A DNA stretch of 64,000 nucleotides from Filimonas lacunae (GTDB lineage: Bacteria; Bacteroidota; Bacteroidia; Chitinophagales; Chitinophagaceae): contig NZ_AP017422.1 of the NCBI RefSeq assembly GCF_002355595.1, positions 6,266,823 to 6,330,822 on the forward strand. Reading direction: 5' to 3'. Position 1 is the first letter of the stretch; each line of letters opens with the position of its first letter. The notes under the pieces are model-generated. The model was not told the DNA's origin, did not search any database, and was given only the letters and a program-made list of their open reading frames with translations. This document shows, piece after piece, positions 36,806-46,518 of the stretch. The position numbers and the translations under genes were made by a program.

Positions 36806-37861
36806 ATGCAATTCAGCGCAGCGCAAATAGCCATGCTCATTGATGGCCAGGTGGAGGGTAACAGTGAAACTACTGTTAACTCGTTTGGGAAAATTGAAGA
36901 AGCGAAAGCCGGTCAGCTGGCATTTCTCGCTAATCCCAAATATGAGGACTACCTGTACACCACCTCTGCCTCTATTATTATTATTAATGAAACACAAGAG
37001 TTGAAACAGCCCCTGGCAGCTACCTTAGTGAAGGTAAAAGATGCCTACACCGCCTTTGCCACCCTGTTGCACAAGTACCAGGAATTTATGACCCAGCAAC
37101 TGGCAGGTATTGAACAACCCAGCTTTATTGCCCCTACTGCTACCGTTGGCGAGAACGCTTTTGTAGCTGCTTTCGTTTATATCAGTGAAAACGCTAAAAT
37201 TGGCAAAAACGTAAAAATTTTCCCGCATGTGTTTATCGGCGCCAATGTAACGGTAGACGATAACACTATTTTACACTCCGGCGTAAAAATTTACCAGGAA
37301 TGCAAAGTGGGCAAAAACGTGATTATTCACGCCGGCAGCGTTATTGGCAGTGATGGTTTTGGTTTTGCACCACAGGCAGATGGTACCTATAAAAAAGTGC
37401 CCCAGATTGGAAATGTAGTGATTGAAGACAATGTAGAAATAGGCGCTAATGCTACTATTGACCGCGCTACCATCGGTTCTACCCTTATTAAAGACGGCGC
37501 TAAACTGGATAACCTTATCCAGATTGCCCACAACGTAGAAATTGGCCGCAGCACCGTGATAGCTGCCCAGGCAGGTATCAGTGGCAGCACCAAAATTGGT
37601 AACAATGTAATGATTGGAGGTCAGGCCGGTATTGTAGGACACCTGCAAATTGCCGACAACTCTAAAATCAACGCCCAGAGCGGTGTAACCAAATCTATTA
37701 AAACCAACAGCAGCCGTTCTGTAACCGGAACCCCTGCACACGATTATACCAGCGCTCTTCGCAGCCAGGCCCTGAGCCGTAACTTACCGGATATGGAAAA
37801 ACGTATTGCAGATCTGGAAAAGATGATTCAGCAATTGGTAGACGAAAGAGAGAATGCATAA
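36806..37861 (+). CDS. lpxD: UDP-3-O-(3-hydroxyacyl)glucosamine N-acyltransferase
   Basis: Adds the second 3-hydroxyacyl chain in lipid A synthesis. It has 351 residues from the ATG at 36806 ([14 protein letters not shown], the conserved family start). An N-terminal uridine-binding domain is followed by about ten left-handed beta-helix hexapeptide turns (for example [17 protein letters not shown]). The catalytic His is likely in [11 protein letters not shown], and a C-terminal helix ends the chain. It is followed after 65 nt by lpxC/fabZ, so the lipid A genes are clustered. Confidence 0.95.
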   Translation: MQFSAAQIAMLIDGQVEGNSETTVNSFGKIEEAKAGQLAFLANPKYEDYLYTTSASIIIINETQELKQPLAATLVKVKDAYTAFATLLHKYQEFMTQQLAGIEQPSFIAPTATVGENAFVAAFVYISENAKIGKNVKIFPHVFIGANVTVDDNTILHSGVKIYQECKVGKNVIIHAGSVIGSDGFGFAPQADGTYKKVPQIGNVVIEDNVEIGANATIDRATIGSTLIKDGAKLDNLIQIAHNVEIGRSTVIAAQAGISGSTKIGNNVMIGGQAGIVGHLQIADNSKINAQSGVTKSIKTNSSRSVTGTPAHDYTSALRSQALSRNLPDMEKRIADLEKMIQQLVDERENA

Positions 37862-37887
37862 AAAACAGCTCATAAAGTTGTAACCCC

Positions 37888-37895
37888 TATTTTTG
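37888..37895 (+). promoter_or_regulatory. Bacteroidota -7 box for lpxC/fabZ
   Basis: TATTTTTG, exact TAnnTTTG, in the lpxD-lpxC gap, 31 nt before the ATG at 37927. Confidence 0.45.
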
Positions 37896-37926
37896 CGGCC
37901 TTTATGGCTCTAATTTATCTATATTC

Positions 37927-39336
37927 ATGGACGTAAATTTCAATCCAGACAAGCAGCATACGCTGAAAGCACCTGTTAGTATCAGTGGTACAGGTTTGCA
38001 CACCGGTATTTTAGTAGATATGACACTGAACCCGGCTCACCCAGGCTTTGGTATTCAGTTTCAGCGTATTGACCTGCCAAATCAGCCTATTATTAAAGCC
38101 GATTGTGACCTGGTTACGGATACCAGCCGTGGCACTACCTTACAGGTAGGCGACGCACGCGTTAGCACAGTAGAACATATTCTGGCTGCCCTGGTAGGCA
38201 CTGGTGTAGATAACGTTTTAATTGAGCTGAACGGCCCTGAAATTCCTATCATGGATGGCAGCTCACAACCATTTGTAGAGCTGATTAAAGAAACTGGTGT
38301 GCAGGAGCAGGAAGCTGCTAAGGCATGGTACAGCATTGACGAGAACATTTACCACTACGATGAGGCTAAAAGAGTAGAAATGGTGGCTATGCCTGCCGTT
38401 GACTACCAGATAACCACCCTTATCGACTTTAATAGCCCTGTACTGGGTACCCAATATGCGCAACTTAAAAGCATGCGCAACTTCGTAAACGATATTGCCC
38501 CATGCCGTACTTTCAGCTTCTTACACGAACTGGAAATGCTGCTGGACCACAACCTGATTAAAGGTGGTGACATTAACAATGCCATTGTTATTGTAGACAA
38601 ACCGGTAACCCAGGAAGAAATGACCCGCCTGGCAAAAGCTTTTGGCCGCGATAACATTGAAGTAAAAAGCGAAGGCTACCTCAACAACCTGGAATTACGT
38701 TTCCCGAACGAACCTGCCCGCCACAAACTGCTGGACGTAGTAGGAGATCTGGCTTTGATCGGCTACCCTATCAAAGGACGTATCATTGCCAACAGACCCG
38801 GCCACAGCAGCAACGTGGAGTTTGCTAAAAAAATCAAGCAATACATTAAAAAGAACAGGCACGTTAAAGACATCCCTGTTTACGATACTGCATTACCTCC
38901 TGTTTACACATTGGAGCATATTGAAAAAACATTACCGCACCGCTTCCCATTCCTGTTGGTGGACAAGATTATCGAGTTAACCGACAAGCACATTGTAGGG
39001 GTAAAGAATGTTACTTTCAATGAGTGGTTTTTCCAGGGTCACTTCCCCGGCAACCCTGTAATGCCCGGTGTGTTACAAATTGAAGCACTGGCACAAACCG
39101 GTGGTTTATTATGTATCAACGCTATGCCGGAAGGAAAATACAACACGTATTTCCTGAAAATAGACAACTGTAAGTTTAAGCAAATGGTGAAGCCAGGCGA
39201 CACTATGCTGTTGAAGATGGAACTGGTGGCTCCTATACGTCGCGGAATCTGCGAAATGCACGGCACCGTATACGTAGGCGGCAAGGTGGCTACAGAAGCC
39301 GACCTGGTAGCGCAGCTGGTAAAAAGAACCGATTAA
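37927..39336 (+). CDS. lpxC: Bifunctional LpxC deacetylase / FabZ dehydratase
   Basis: A fusion of 469 residues. Residues 1-310 are LpxC, the zinc deacetylase committing step of lipid A synthesis, with zinc ligands in VEHILAAL and HKLLDVVGD and catalytic His in NRPGHSSN. Residues 320-469 are FabZ, the 3-hydroxyacyl-ACP dehydratase, with LPHRFPFLLVDK and the active-site GHFPGNPVMPGVLQIEALAQ. This fusion is known from Bacteroidota. It links acyl chain supply with lipid A synthesis. It is followed by a terminator at 39359. Confidence 0.96.
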   Translation: MDVNFNPDKQHTLKAPVSISGTGLHTGILVDMTLNPAHPGFGIQFQRIDLPNQPIIKADCDLVTDTSRGTTLQVGDARVSTVEHILAALVGTGVDNVLIELNGPEIPIMDGSSQPFVELIKETGVQEQEAAKAWYSIDENIYHYDEAKRVEMVAMPAVDYQITTLIDFNSPVLGTQYAQLKSMRNFVNDIAPCRTFSFLHELEMLLDHNLIKGGDINNAIVIVDKPVTQEEMTRLAKAFGRDNIEVKSEGYLNNLELRFPNEPARHKLLDVVGDLALIGYPIKGRIIANRPGHSSNVEFAKKIKQYIKKNRHVKDIPVYDTALPPVYTLEHIEKTLPHRFPFLLVDKIIELTDKHIVGVKNVTFNEWFFQGHFPGNPVMPGVLQIEALAQTGGLLCINAMPEGKYNTYFLKIDNCKFKQMVKPGDTMLLKMELVAPIRRGICEMHGTVYVGGKVATEADLVAQLVKRTD

Positions 39337-39358
39337 TATCCAACCTACTATATAGAAG

Positions 39359-39389
39359 AGCCTGGCATACCACATGCCGGGCTTTTTTT
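39359..39389 (+). terminator. Terminator after lpxC/fabZ
   Basis: A 10-bp stem, AGCCTGGCAT (39359-39368) with ATGCCGGGCT (39374-39383), containing one G-T pair and followed by seven Ts. Confidence 0.8.
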
Positions 39390-39401
39390 ATATATTTAGT
39401 A

Positions 39402-40826
39402 ATGGCTACTGAAAACGATATTGCCCAACTGCAAGCACAGATACAGGAACTGCAGCAACAATTGCAACAACAGCAGCAACAGATTCAGGCACTTCAGCAA
39501 CAGGTAAATATTTCACCTTTACCTGGCAAACCAACACCGGCAACAAAAGCACGCTATAAAACGCCCCATGCTGCACCATCCCCAAACCTGGACCTCGAAA
39601 ACTATATAGGCCTGAAACTGATACATGTGGCCGGCATAGTAGTGCTGGTAATAGGCCTTTCCCTCGGTGTAAAATACGCTATTGACCAACAACTCATCAG
39701 CATATGGGGGCGCATTGGTCTGGCCTACCTGGCAGGCGGCATCTTGTTTGGGCTATCGGTATGGCTAAAAAAGAACTATCACCTGTTTAGTGCTATTCTC
39801 TTTAGTGGCGCAATGGCCACCTTTTACATAACCACGTTTGCCACCTGCAATTATTATAATCTACTACAGGAAGGAGCCGCGTTTGCCATCATGCTGGTGA
39901 TTACTGTATACACTACCTGGATGGCCATAAGCTATAACAGGCAGCAGATTGCCCTATTGGGCATGGTAGGCGCCTACGCTATTCCCTTCCTGGTAAGCCA
40001 CGATAAAGAAGGCGGCTTCTTGTTTTTAAGCTATATACTATTGATCAACACAGGCATTGCTTTTCTTTCTTTTAAAAAGTCATGGCGCACTACCAATGGA
40101 ATAGCCATTGCTTTTTCCTGGCTCATCTTTGCGGTATGGATAGCTTCTTATAATCTGGTATTTCACCAGGCCATATACATGACTATTGCCTTTGCCCTTT
40201 GTTATTATTTGTTGTTTACTATATCATTGATGACGTTTCCTGTTGCCGAACAGGACAAAGCCCACCAGACTAAGCTATTGCTGTTACTCCTCAATAACAC
40301 GGTATTCTACCTGGTAGCCCAACACATCAATCACATGATAGAAGGCGACTTAAACGTTAATCCCCGGTACCCGGGTCATCCTGAAAAAACAGCCTATGTA
40401 TCTGCAGCTTTCGCCATAGCTTATACGTGCATGGCATGGGGCTTTCAGCAACTGAAAAGACAGCCCGAAACATTAAGCAAATACATGTTTATTCAAAGTA
40501 TTGTGTTAACAACGCTTTTTATAGTGCAATACTGGGATGGCGTAATAGTAACCCTATTGTGGTTATTGCTTGCCATCCTGCTTTTTATTGCAGGGGTACG
40601 GGTAAAAGCCAGCTGGCCAAGGCTTTCGGCTATGGCGTTGCTGGCATTTACGCTATGCAAACTTATTATAATAGACAGCCAGCGCTTTACCCCACTTCAA
40701 AAAACACTATGCTATATTTTGTTAGGTTGCGTGTTGTTGCTGGTGGCCTTCTTTTACCAGAAGTTTAAACAGGTGCTGTTTGTCGAAGAGAAAGAAAACA
40801 ACGATAGTAGCACCTCTTTACCCTAA
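39402..40826 (+). CDS. DUF2339-family membrane protein with Gln-rich coiled coil
   Basis: A 474-residue polytopic protein. Residues 5-37 are a glutamine-rich coiled coil (LQQQLQQQQQQIQALQQQ), residues 38-66 are a proline-rich linker, and the rest is 12 or so transmembrane helices starting at LIHVAGIVVLVIGLSLGVKYA. This matches the DUF2339 pattern of predicted membrane proteins with an N-terminal coil; the function is unknown for the family. It is a single gene bounded by the lpxC terminator upstream. Confidence 0.8.
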   Translation: MATENDIAQLQAQIQELQQQLQQQQQQIQALQQQVNISPLPGKPTPATKARYKTPHAAPSPNLDLENYIGLKLIHVAGIVVLVIGLSLGVKYAIDQQLISIWGRIGLAYLAGGILFGLSVWLKKNYHLFSAILFSGAMATFYITTFATCNYYNLLQEGAAFAIMLVITVYTTWMAISYNRQQIALLGMVGAYAIPFLVSHDKEGGFLFLSYILLINTGIAFLSFKKSWRTTNGIAIAFSWLIFAVWIASYNLVFHQAIYMTIAFALCYYLLFTISLMTFPVAEQDKAHQTKLLLLLLNNTVFYLVAQHINHMIEGDLNVNPRYPGHPEKTAYVSAAFAIAYTCMAWGFQQLKRQPETLSKYMFIQSIVLTTLFIVQYWDGVIVTLLWLLLAILLFIAGVRVKASWPRLSAMALLAFTLCKLIIIDSQRFTPLQKTLCYILLGCVLLLVAFFYQKFKQVLFVEEKENNDSSTSLP

Positions 40827-40828
40827 AT

Positions 40829-40926
40829 TTATTTACGCCACATGTTAGGGGCCAGTAACCTCCTAAACCTATACGCAGCTGTGTATCTGCACTACGCCCG
40901 TTCAGAAAGCTGTATACCACATCCAT
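40829..40926 (-). pseudogene. Decayed C-terminal fragment of a DUF5686-like gene
   Basis: Reading the minus strand from 40926 gives MDVVYSFLNGRSADTQLRIGLGG, then after one frameshift LLAPNMWRK and a stop at 40829. The intact neighbour (40937-43465) ends VDVVNGYWNGSNGTVGVRLGFGG, then LIGGSMKVQ. The shared pattern VDVV...NG...RxGxGG at the same distance from the stop suggests a remnant of a second family member. Only about 33 codons survive, with a TAA in frame just upstream. The fragment is short, so chance similarity cannot be excluded. Confidence 0.5.
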
Positions 40927-40936
40927 TTTATATTAA

Positions 40937-43465
40937 CTACTGCACTTTCATGCTTCCGCCAATTAAGCCACCAAAGCCAAGTCTAACGCCTACTGTTCCA
41001 TTACTACCATTCCAATAACCATTTACCACATCTACCCGCAGCACTTTAAAAATGTTTTCAATACCCGCAAACACCTCTGTATAATGATTGGAAGCATTTA
41101 CCCTAAAAGCATTGGCCCCTGCCACCAGGTGCCAGTTCAGTTTTTTAAAGAAAGGGATTTTATTGGTAAGCAAGCCGTTGAAATGATGCTCCACATGTGC
41201 TTCGGCAAAGAAAGAAGCGGTAGTACTGTTGGCATAATAAGGCGCCAACTGAAAGCTGTTCAGGTATTCCGAAGCAAAGAGAGTTTGGTTGCCATTGAAA
41301 TGCTGATAGTCCTGTATGTTCACTTTATTGTTATTCAGAAAGCCCCCTACACTTATGCGATACGAGAAGGCACCCATTATTTTAAAGTTCACTTTATCCC
41401 ACGCTGCAAAGCGCCACTTATCAAAATTCACATCACTGCCCAGCACATTGTCAATGCCTTTACTATATGCTAAAGAAAAGGTGGGATACTTAGAACCGAT
41501 AGCCACTTTTTGCTTAGGATACTGTATATACCGCTGCCCTGGCTTGTATTGCACTTCTACATTCGCCACCACTGCCTGGTGTTTAGTAAACTGACTACTC
41601 AGTTGCTCGTAAGGATAGTTAGGTGAAAACACCCTGTCTTTTTTAAAGTAAGAATACTCATTCAGATTATTCAACGGCATCCTGTTTTCATATAAAATGC
41701 TACCGGTTACCCTTACATCACTATCAAAGCGTTTAGTATACCGCAACTCGCCAAAGTAGTTTTCATATATTTTCATATAGTTGCGATGCTCCAGTAATGT
41801 GTAAGCACTATTCAGCAACTCCCCTATCGGGTTTTGTGGGTTAAACTGGCTCACCCGTTTGCCACCGCGTAGCTCCCAGCTATCTATGGCCCGCCCTTCG
41901 CCACCAGCGGCACCTTTAGGGTAACGGTAATAGTTCAACGATGCCCAGCTGTTTACATGTTTGTTGCCAAAGCCATAACGCACATGCGGTATAAAGCTGA
42001 GTGTTTTCCCTTGCGGTTTCCATACCTTGGTAAAACTAGCCTGCAGGTTTACTACATACCCTTCTACGGAGTTATAGTAAAAATGTTTCAAAGGCCCTGC
42101 CCAGGTAAAATAGAACGGATGCTGCGGATGATAATTGCTACGGGTAAAGCCTTCCCAAACAAGCGATCCTACCGTAATCCTTCCCTGGCGCCTGCGCAGC
42201 GAATCGCGATAGGCCGTGGAATAAGCAGAATCCTGTTGTTGCTTATAAATGCTGTCTTTTACAGCATAGTCTTTTATTTCATCAGGCTCCAGCTGCACCG
42301 GACGTATGCTATCCCAATAACCAGCTGATTTCTTATTCACTGCGGTATCATAGGCCACCAATATCTTATTAAAATACTTTTTCGCAAACTGCGGACGGGT
42401 ATCATATTTATTATACACGTTTAAAAAATTACCCACCGCATCTATCCCCAGTATATTAAAGGTGTAATACAACGACTGGTCTTTGGTACGCCATACCCCA
42501 TTGGTTACAGGTGCATGAATTTGCTTCACCTGCAGGGTATCCAGCATTTCCAGCTGCGATTGTTTGGTAAGCATTAAATCTAAACTATGAATACGCCATT
42601 CACCTTCTGTAATATTAATGGTGCCGGAAAACAAAGGCTCATACTTTCTGCGCGGTATCACCTTTATTTGGGTAATCTCTTTACCTTCTTCCCAAAACGA
42701 GCCCAGGTATTTATATCGGTAATACTTCAAAGCCCCATCTGCTATGGGCGATATAAAACCACGTGGCGCCAGCGTGCTGGTAAGCACCGTTACGTTGTTA
42801 TCATAAAAATTAATAAAGGTGGGAAAGTTAAAGCCATAGCCATTACCCCCGCTTTCCCTGCCCGAGATCACTTCCATTTTTAACTGCTCTGGCTTTTTAT
42901 ACGCAATTTTAGTAAGCGATTCAGAGAGGTATATAATACCCTTGCCTGCCGAATCAACCCCCATCTCTTTTTTATCGGCATCTTTAATCTTTTGTCCCAG
43001 CACCCGGTTGGGTAGCTTACGCGTTTTCACCAGGGTTTTAATATAGGCTTCGCAGGTAAAAGAGTCCAGCGGGTTTTGATAGTCAGGACGTTTTTTAATA
43101 GCACTTCTGATAATAGCATAGGCCGGATCTTCTCCGCCCGATTTCACCACCACTTCTTTCATTACCGCCTGTATGGGCTGCAACTGAAAATTCACCTCAC
43201 CTCCCTTTTCTATACTCACTGTTTTTTCCTGGCGGGCATAGCCTACATACTGGCACACAATTACCACGCTGCCACTGGCATTCACCTCCAGTAAATAACG
43301 GCCTTGCGAATTAGTGGTAGTGCCCCGGTTGTCGCCCTTCACCTGCACCGAAGCATAGGGCAAAGGCCGCCCCTTTTCATCGGTAACCGTTCCGGTAATG
43401 GTATGGGCAAAAACACTGAAAAAACAAAGTAAAGCAGTTGTCAGGCAAAAGATCGGCTTTATCAT
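40937..43465 (-). CDS. DUF5686 outer-membrane protein with carboxypeptidase-like domain
   Basis: An 842-residue exported protein. The signal peptide (MIKPIFCLTTALLCFFSVFA) is followed by a carboxypeptidase-regulatory-like beta-sandwich (about 22-105, ITGTVTDEKGRPLPYASVQVKG). Next comes a DUF5686 region beginning GGEDPAYAIIRSAIKKRPDYQ, and a long C-terminal part of aromatic beta-strands typical of an outer-membrane barrel. The N-terminal sandwich also occurs in TonB-dependent receptors, but no plug domain is present. The function is unknown. A fossil of a related C-terminus follows it. Confidence 0.88.
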   Translation of the reverse strand: MIKPIFCLTTALLCFFSVFAHTITGTVTDEKGRPLPYASVQVKGDNRGTTTNSQGRYLLEVNASGSVVIVCQYVGYARQEKTVSIEKGGEVNFQLQPIQAVMKEVVVKSGGEDPAYAIIRSAIKKRPDYQNPLDSFTCEAYIKTLVKTRKLPNRVLGQKIKDADKKEMGVDSAGKGIIYLSESLTKIAYKKPEQLKMEVISGRESGGNGYGFNFPTFINFYDNNVTVLTSTLAPRGFISPIADGALKYYRYKYLGSFWEEGKEITQIKVIPRRKYEPLFSGTINITEGEWRIHSLDLMLTKQSQLEMLDTLQVKQIHAPVTNGVWRTKDQSLYYTFNILGIDAVGNFLNVYNKYDTRPQFAKKYFNKILVAYDTAVNKKSAGYWDSIRPVQLEPDEIKDYAVKDSIYKQQQDSAYSTAYRDSLRRRQGRITVGSLVWEGFTRSNYHPQHPFYFTWAGPLKHFYYNSVEGYVVNLQASFTKVWKPQGKTLSFIPHVRYGFGNKHVNSWASLNYYRYPKGAAGGEGRAIDSWELRGGKRVSQFNPQNPIGELLNSAYTLLEHRNYMKIYENYFGELRYTKRFDSDVRVTGSILYENRMPLNNLNEYSYFKKDRVFSPNYPYEQLSSQFTKHQAVVANVEVQYKPGQRYIQYPKQKVAIGSKYPTFSLAYSKGIDNVLGSDVNFDKWRFAAWDKVNFKIMGAFSYRISVGGFLNNNKVNIQDYQHFNGNQTLFASEYLNSFQLAPYYANSTTASFFAEAHVEHHFNGLLTNKIPFFKKLNWHLVAGANAFRVNASNHYTEVFAGIENIFKVLRVDVVNGYWNGSNGTVGVRLGFGGLIGGSMKVQ

Positions 43466-43579
43466 AAGCGGTTATAATGTATAAAACGAATATACAGGCC
43501 GCCTATGTAACCCGGTTACAACTGATCGTTAATATGTATTAGTGGTTAACCCGCTGTTTAAGCGGAAAGGGGGGAGCGA

Positions 43580-44131
43580 TTATAAACCAGCTTCTATTTT
43601 TTTATACAAAACCGATAAAGTGGCTTTGTTGCTGGCCCGGCAGCGTGTCCACGCGCTTTGATACGAGCGGGAAAGGCAATCTTTCTCGCGCCCCTCACAG
43701 GTACGTTTTATTTCGTCGGCAATTTTATTCATCCATTTATCTGCACAGCCTGGAGGAAGCAGCGGACTTTGGGCGTTTAAAAACTCTATGAGGTAATCGG
43801 GCCTTTGTTCCATAAACTCTTTACAGCCTTTTCCCAAATCATCCTTCCAGGCGCTGATGCTTTTCTCCACCATTTTACTCACAACCAGCATATAAAAAGG
43901 ACGTAGCTCGGCATTACGGGAACTCATGCTATCCAGCGCCGCCAGAATATTTAATTCGTCGGCCGGTTTCAGCTTACCGTTGTAGTAGTCAATAATTACC
44001 TTGGGAATTTCTTTATTGGTGAGATAGTCTTTTATGTTACCCGGAGCTTGCGCACATGCCTGATTTCCAACGATAAGGATGCCAGCCAGCACACAAACAA
44101 AAACAGTAAAACGTAGGAACGTAAAAGGCAT
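43580..44131 (-). CDS. Exported protein, unknown function
   Basis: A 183-residue protein with a signal peptide (residues 1-28, hydrophobic FTVFVCVLAGILIVG, cleavage near ACAQA). The mature part is helical and has six cysteines, four of them in the second half (CADKW, RTCEGREKDC, TRCRA). Disulphide-stabilised folding in the periplasm is therefore likely. No known domain was recognised. A -7 box at 44184-44191 lies 52 nt upstream. It is a single gene between the DUF5686 and Omp85-like genes. Confidence 0.65.
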   Translation of the reverse strand: MPFTFLRFTVFVCVLAGILIVGNQACAQAPGNIKDYLTNKEIPKVIIDYYNGKLKPADELNILAALDSMSSRNAELRPFYMLVVSKMVEKSISAWKDDLGKGCKEFMEQRPDYLIEFLNAQSPLLPPGCADKWMNKIADEIKRTCEGREKDCLSRSYQSAWTRCRASNKATLSVLYKKIEAGL

Positions 44132-44183
44132 TTTTATTTTTTAAGGGTTCTCCTGGATGTTCAGATTTCCGGTTCGGAAAGGT

Positions 44184-44191
44184 CAAATCTA
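44184..44191 (-). promoter_or_regulatory. Bacteroidota -7 box for the exported protein
   Basis: Reads TAGATTTG on the minus strand, exact TAnnTTTG, in the gap between 44131 and 44208. Confidence 0.45.
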
Positions 44192-44207
44192 GTAAAATCG
44201 TCCTAAA

Positions 44208-45305
44208 CTAAAAAGCCTCACCCAGTTGCAGGTAAAATCCCTGGTCGTGCTTGTTGGTAAAACCGTAATCCAGCCGCAGGTTCAGCCTTTCCTTGTTGCT
44301 CAGGGCAAAGCGCAAACCACCGCCATACGCATATTTCAAATCTTTAAAATCGTAGTTCATGGTTTTGCTGGCCACATCACCGGTACCACCAAAAGCCACC
44401 ACCCCAATTCGTTTATACACCTGCATGCGCCACTCGGCCTGAAAAGCCAGTAATTGCTTATCCCGGTAACGGCCGCTATAATAACCCCGCATAATGCTGC
44501 TACCGCCCAATGCCGCCAGGCTTCTGATAGGCACTTCACGCCCCATGTTCATAAAATTATACAACTGCAAGGCCAGCACATTTTTCTTATTCACAGGAAT
44601 ATACTGCCGCACATCCTGGATAACGTTCCAATAAGTGAAATCCGACCCAAAAAGCGGGTTATAATATTTACCGGTGAACTGTAAAAAAGTGCCTTTGCTG
44701 GGAGCAAACGCATCGTTGCGGTTATCGTAGGTAAAACTACCGCCCACACCCGAAATCAGGTACCCGGTTCTGCCAGCCACCTGTTCTTTATCAAACAGTC
44801 CATTGTGCTTGTATTGCATATCCATTACCCGCTGCAACTCGTACACACCGCCCACAAACAACCCTCTGCTCACTTTACGCATGCCATGCAAAAACACATA
44901 GTACTGTTTAAACTGGTAAGGCTCTACAAAAGAATCGCGGGTATGAGGGCCCATGCCCCAGAATTTATCCGGAAAATAGCTGTAAGAGAACTGATGATTG
45001 AGGATATATTTTTCGCCAGGCAGGTAAATGGTGCCATTAATGACTGTAAGCAATTGTTTGTTCAGCGAATACAGGGCTAATGCCTGAATACTGGAAGCGC
45101 GTGAAACAGTGTCTTTTTTATTGACCCTGAAAATGCTTACCCCTACGCCGCCAAACATCCAGCCTGTTTCTACAGACCGCGCCACCACCGGAAAGGCGAG
45201 AAATTTATTAGTGGGTAATGCGGTGCTGCTGCTATCTTTCTGCGCAAAGGACGACAAACAAAACACCAACATGGCAATAAGGGTAAACAGCCTGTTAGGT
45301 TTCAA
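44208..45305 (-). CDS. Omp85-like outer-membrane barrel protein
   Basis: A 365-residue protein with a signal peptide (LFTLIAMLVFCLSSFAQ). The body has the surface-antigen (D15/Omp85) barrel pattern: GVGGSFTYDNRNDAFAPSKG, a lid-loop-like RGYYSGRYRDK, and a terminal aromatic residue (LQLGEAF). POTRA domains are absent, unlike BamA or TamA, so it is a barrel-only member. The start is TTG at 45305, because the signal peptide needs the MKPNR segment. The role is unknown; family members are assembly factors or phospholipase-linked barrels. Confidence 0.8.
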   Translation of the reverse strand: MKPNRLFTLIAMLVFCLSSFAQKDSSSTALPTNKFLAFPVVARSVETGWMFGGVGVSIFRVNKKDTVSRASSIQALALYSLNKQLLTVINGTIYLPGEKYILNHQFSYSYFPDKFWGMGPHTRDSFVEPYQFKQYYVFLHGMRKVSRGLFVGGVYELQRVMDMQYKHNGLFDKEQVAGRTGYLISGVGGSFTYDNRNDAFAPSKGTFLQFTGKYYNPLFGSDFTYWNVIQDVRQYIPVNKKNVLALQLYNFMNMGREVPIRSLAALGGSSIMRGYYSGRYRDKQLLAFQAEWRMQVYKRIGVVAFGGTGDVASKTMNYDFKDLKYAYGGGLRFALSNKERLNLRLDYGFTNKHDQGFYLQLGEAF

Positions 45306-45412
45306 CTACAATTGGGATTTGGATTGCAATAATAAGCATGTTTGTCCCTTAAACAGGGCTACTGAACCTGAAAATCACGTTAATTATTGATAACATCTAC
45401 TGCTTGCACGGC

Positions 45413-46384
45413 TTATTTCAACGCTACACTTACAGTATCCTGTTCATTTATAAGGCATTCCATCACCCGCACCACCAGCAAAATGCCACCGGTTTCTATT
45501 TCCAGGTCGTAGAAGCTGCCCATAAATAATATCTTTTTCACCACACCAGGCACGCCAGCTTTGCCATTTGTTGCCAGGGTCAGTTGTTCAGGACGTATAA
45601 TTACCGGCTTATCTGCTATTGCGGCAGGCGCTAACTGAGCCATATGCGGCCAATGGGCAGGTATTACATTGTATTTACCCAGCAAACCGGCTACATATTC
45701 ATTTACCGGGTGGGAATATACCTCACGGGCAGGCCCCTGCTGGGCAATGCTGCCCTGCTGCATAATCAGCAATTCATCGGCCCAGGGCAGAATATCCAAC
45801 GGATCGTGCGAGATAATCACCGTTGTAATATGCAGTTTATCGCCAATATCCCGTATCACCGTTTTCAGAACACCTTTATGAATCATATCCAGGTTAGAAA
45901 AGGGTTCATCCAGCAGCAACAACTTAGGCGCCGTAATCAACAGGCGCGCCAGGGCAATACGTTGTTTTTCGCCACCAGATAATTCATCGGTGCGCCGGGC
46001 CATCAGGTGGTTGATCTTACACACCTCATATAATAAACGGGCATCTTCCTCTTCCAGTAAATTGGCATACTCCAGCACCTGTGCCACACTTAAAAAAGTA
46101 GCCAGTTCAAACTGCTGCGACAAGTAGGCAACGCCCGGATGGCCGGGAATCAGCTTTTCGTAAGGGCCTTCTACCCGCACACCATTAAAATACACATTAC
46201 CGCTATCGGGCTGGGCCAAACCCGCCACCATTTTCAGTAAGGTGCTTTTACCCGAACCCGTTTCGCCTGCTACCGCCAGTTTGCGAAACCGCGGCAGCTC
46301 AAAACTTACGTTTTTCACCACATCCCCACCTTTGCGCTCCTGCTTGCCTACCCCTGCTACTTCTAAAAATTTACTGCTTGCCAT
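45413..46384 (-). CDS. Orphan ABC transporter ATP-binding protein with TOBE-like tail
   Basis: A protein of 323 residues from the ATG at 46384. The nucleotide-binding domain has Walker A GETGSGKST, the signature LSGGEKQRIALARLL, Walker B LLLLDEPFSNLD and the H-loop VISHDPLD. Residues beyond about 230 form a regulatory tail (VIIRPEQLTLA, VKKILFMGSFYDLEIET) like the TOBE domain of PotA/MalK-type importers. No permease or binding protein is encoded nearby. The promoter lies 5 nt before the start. Confidence 0.88.
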   Translation of the reverse strand: MASSKFLEVAGVGKQERKGGDVVKNVSFELPRFRKLAVAGETGSGKSTLLKMVAGLAQPDSGNVYFNGVRVEGPYEKLIPGHPGVAYLSQQFELATFLSVAQVLEYANLLEEEDARLLYEVCKINHLMARRTDELSGGEKQRIALARLLITAPKLLLLDEPFSNLDMIHKGVLKTVIRDIGDKLHITTVIISHDPLDILPWADELLIMQQGSIAQQGPAREVYSHPVNEYVAGLLGKYNVIPAHWPHMAQLAPAAIADKPVIIRPEQLTLATNGKAGVPGVVKKILFMGSFYDLEIETGGILLVVRVMECLINEQDTVSVALK

Positions 46385-46389
46385 TGCAC

Positions 46390-46397
46390 CAAAAATA
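46390..46397 (-). promoter_or_regulatory. Bacteroidota -7 box, leaderless promoter of the ABC gene
   Basis: Reads TATTTTTG on the minus strand, exact TAnnTTTG, with 5 nt to the ATG at 46384. Confidence 0.5.
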
Positions 46398-46518
46398 ACT
46401 AAACTATTGTTATTCACTACCGCAACCTTCGCCCCGCAGCCTGCACCGGAATGTTTACCAAAGATTAACAGCCAGCCGCCGCTATAAGAAAAGTATCTTT
46501 ATACATTAAACACCCCAT

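Noticed and set aside
39402-39510. CAG/CAA-rich tract considered as a tandem repeat element
   Set aside because: It encodes the in-frame Gln-rich coiled coil of the DUF2339 protein and has no regular repeat unit.
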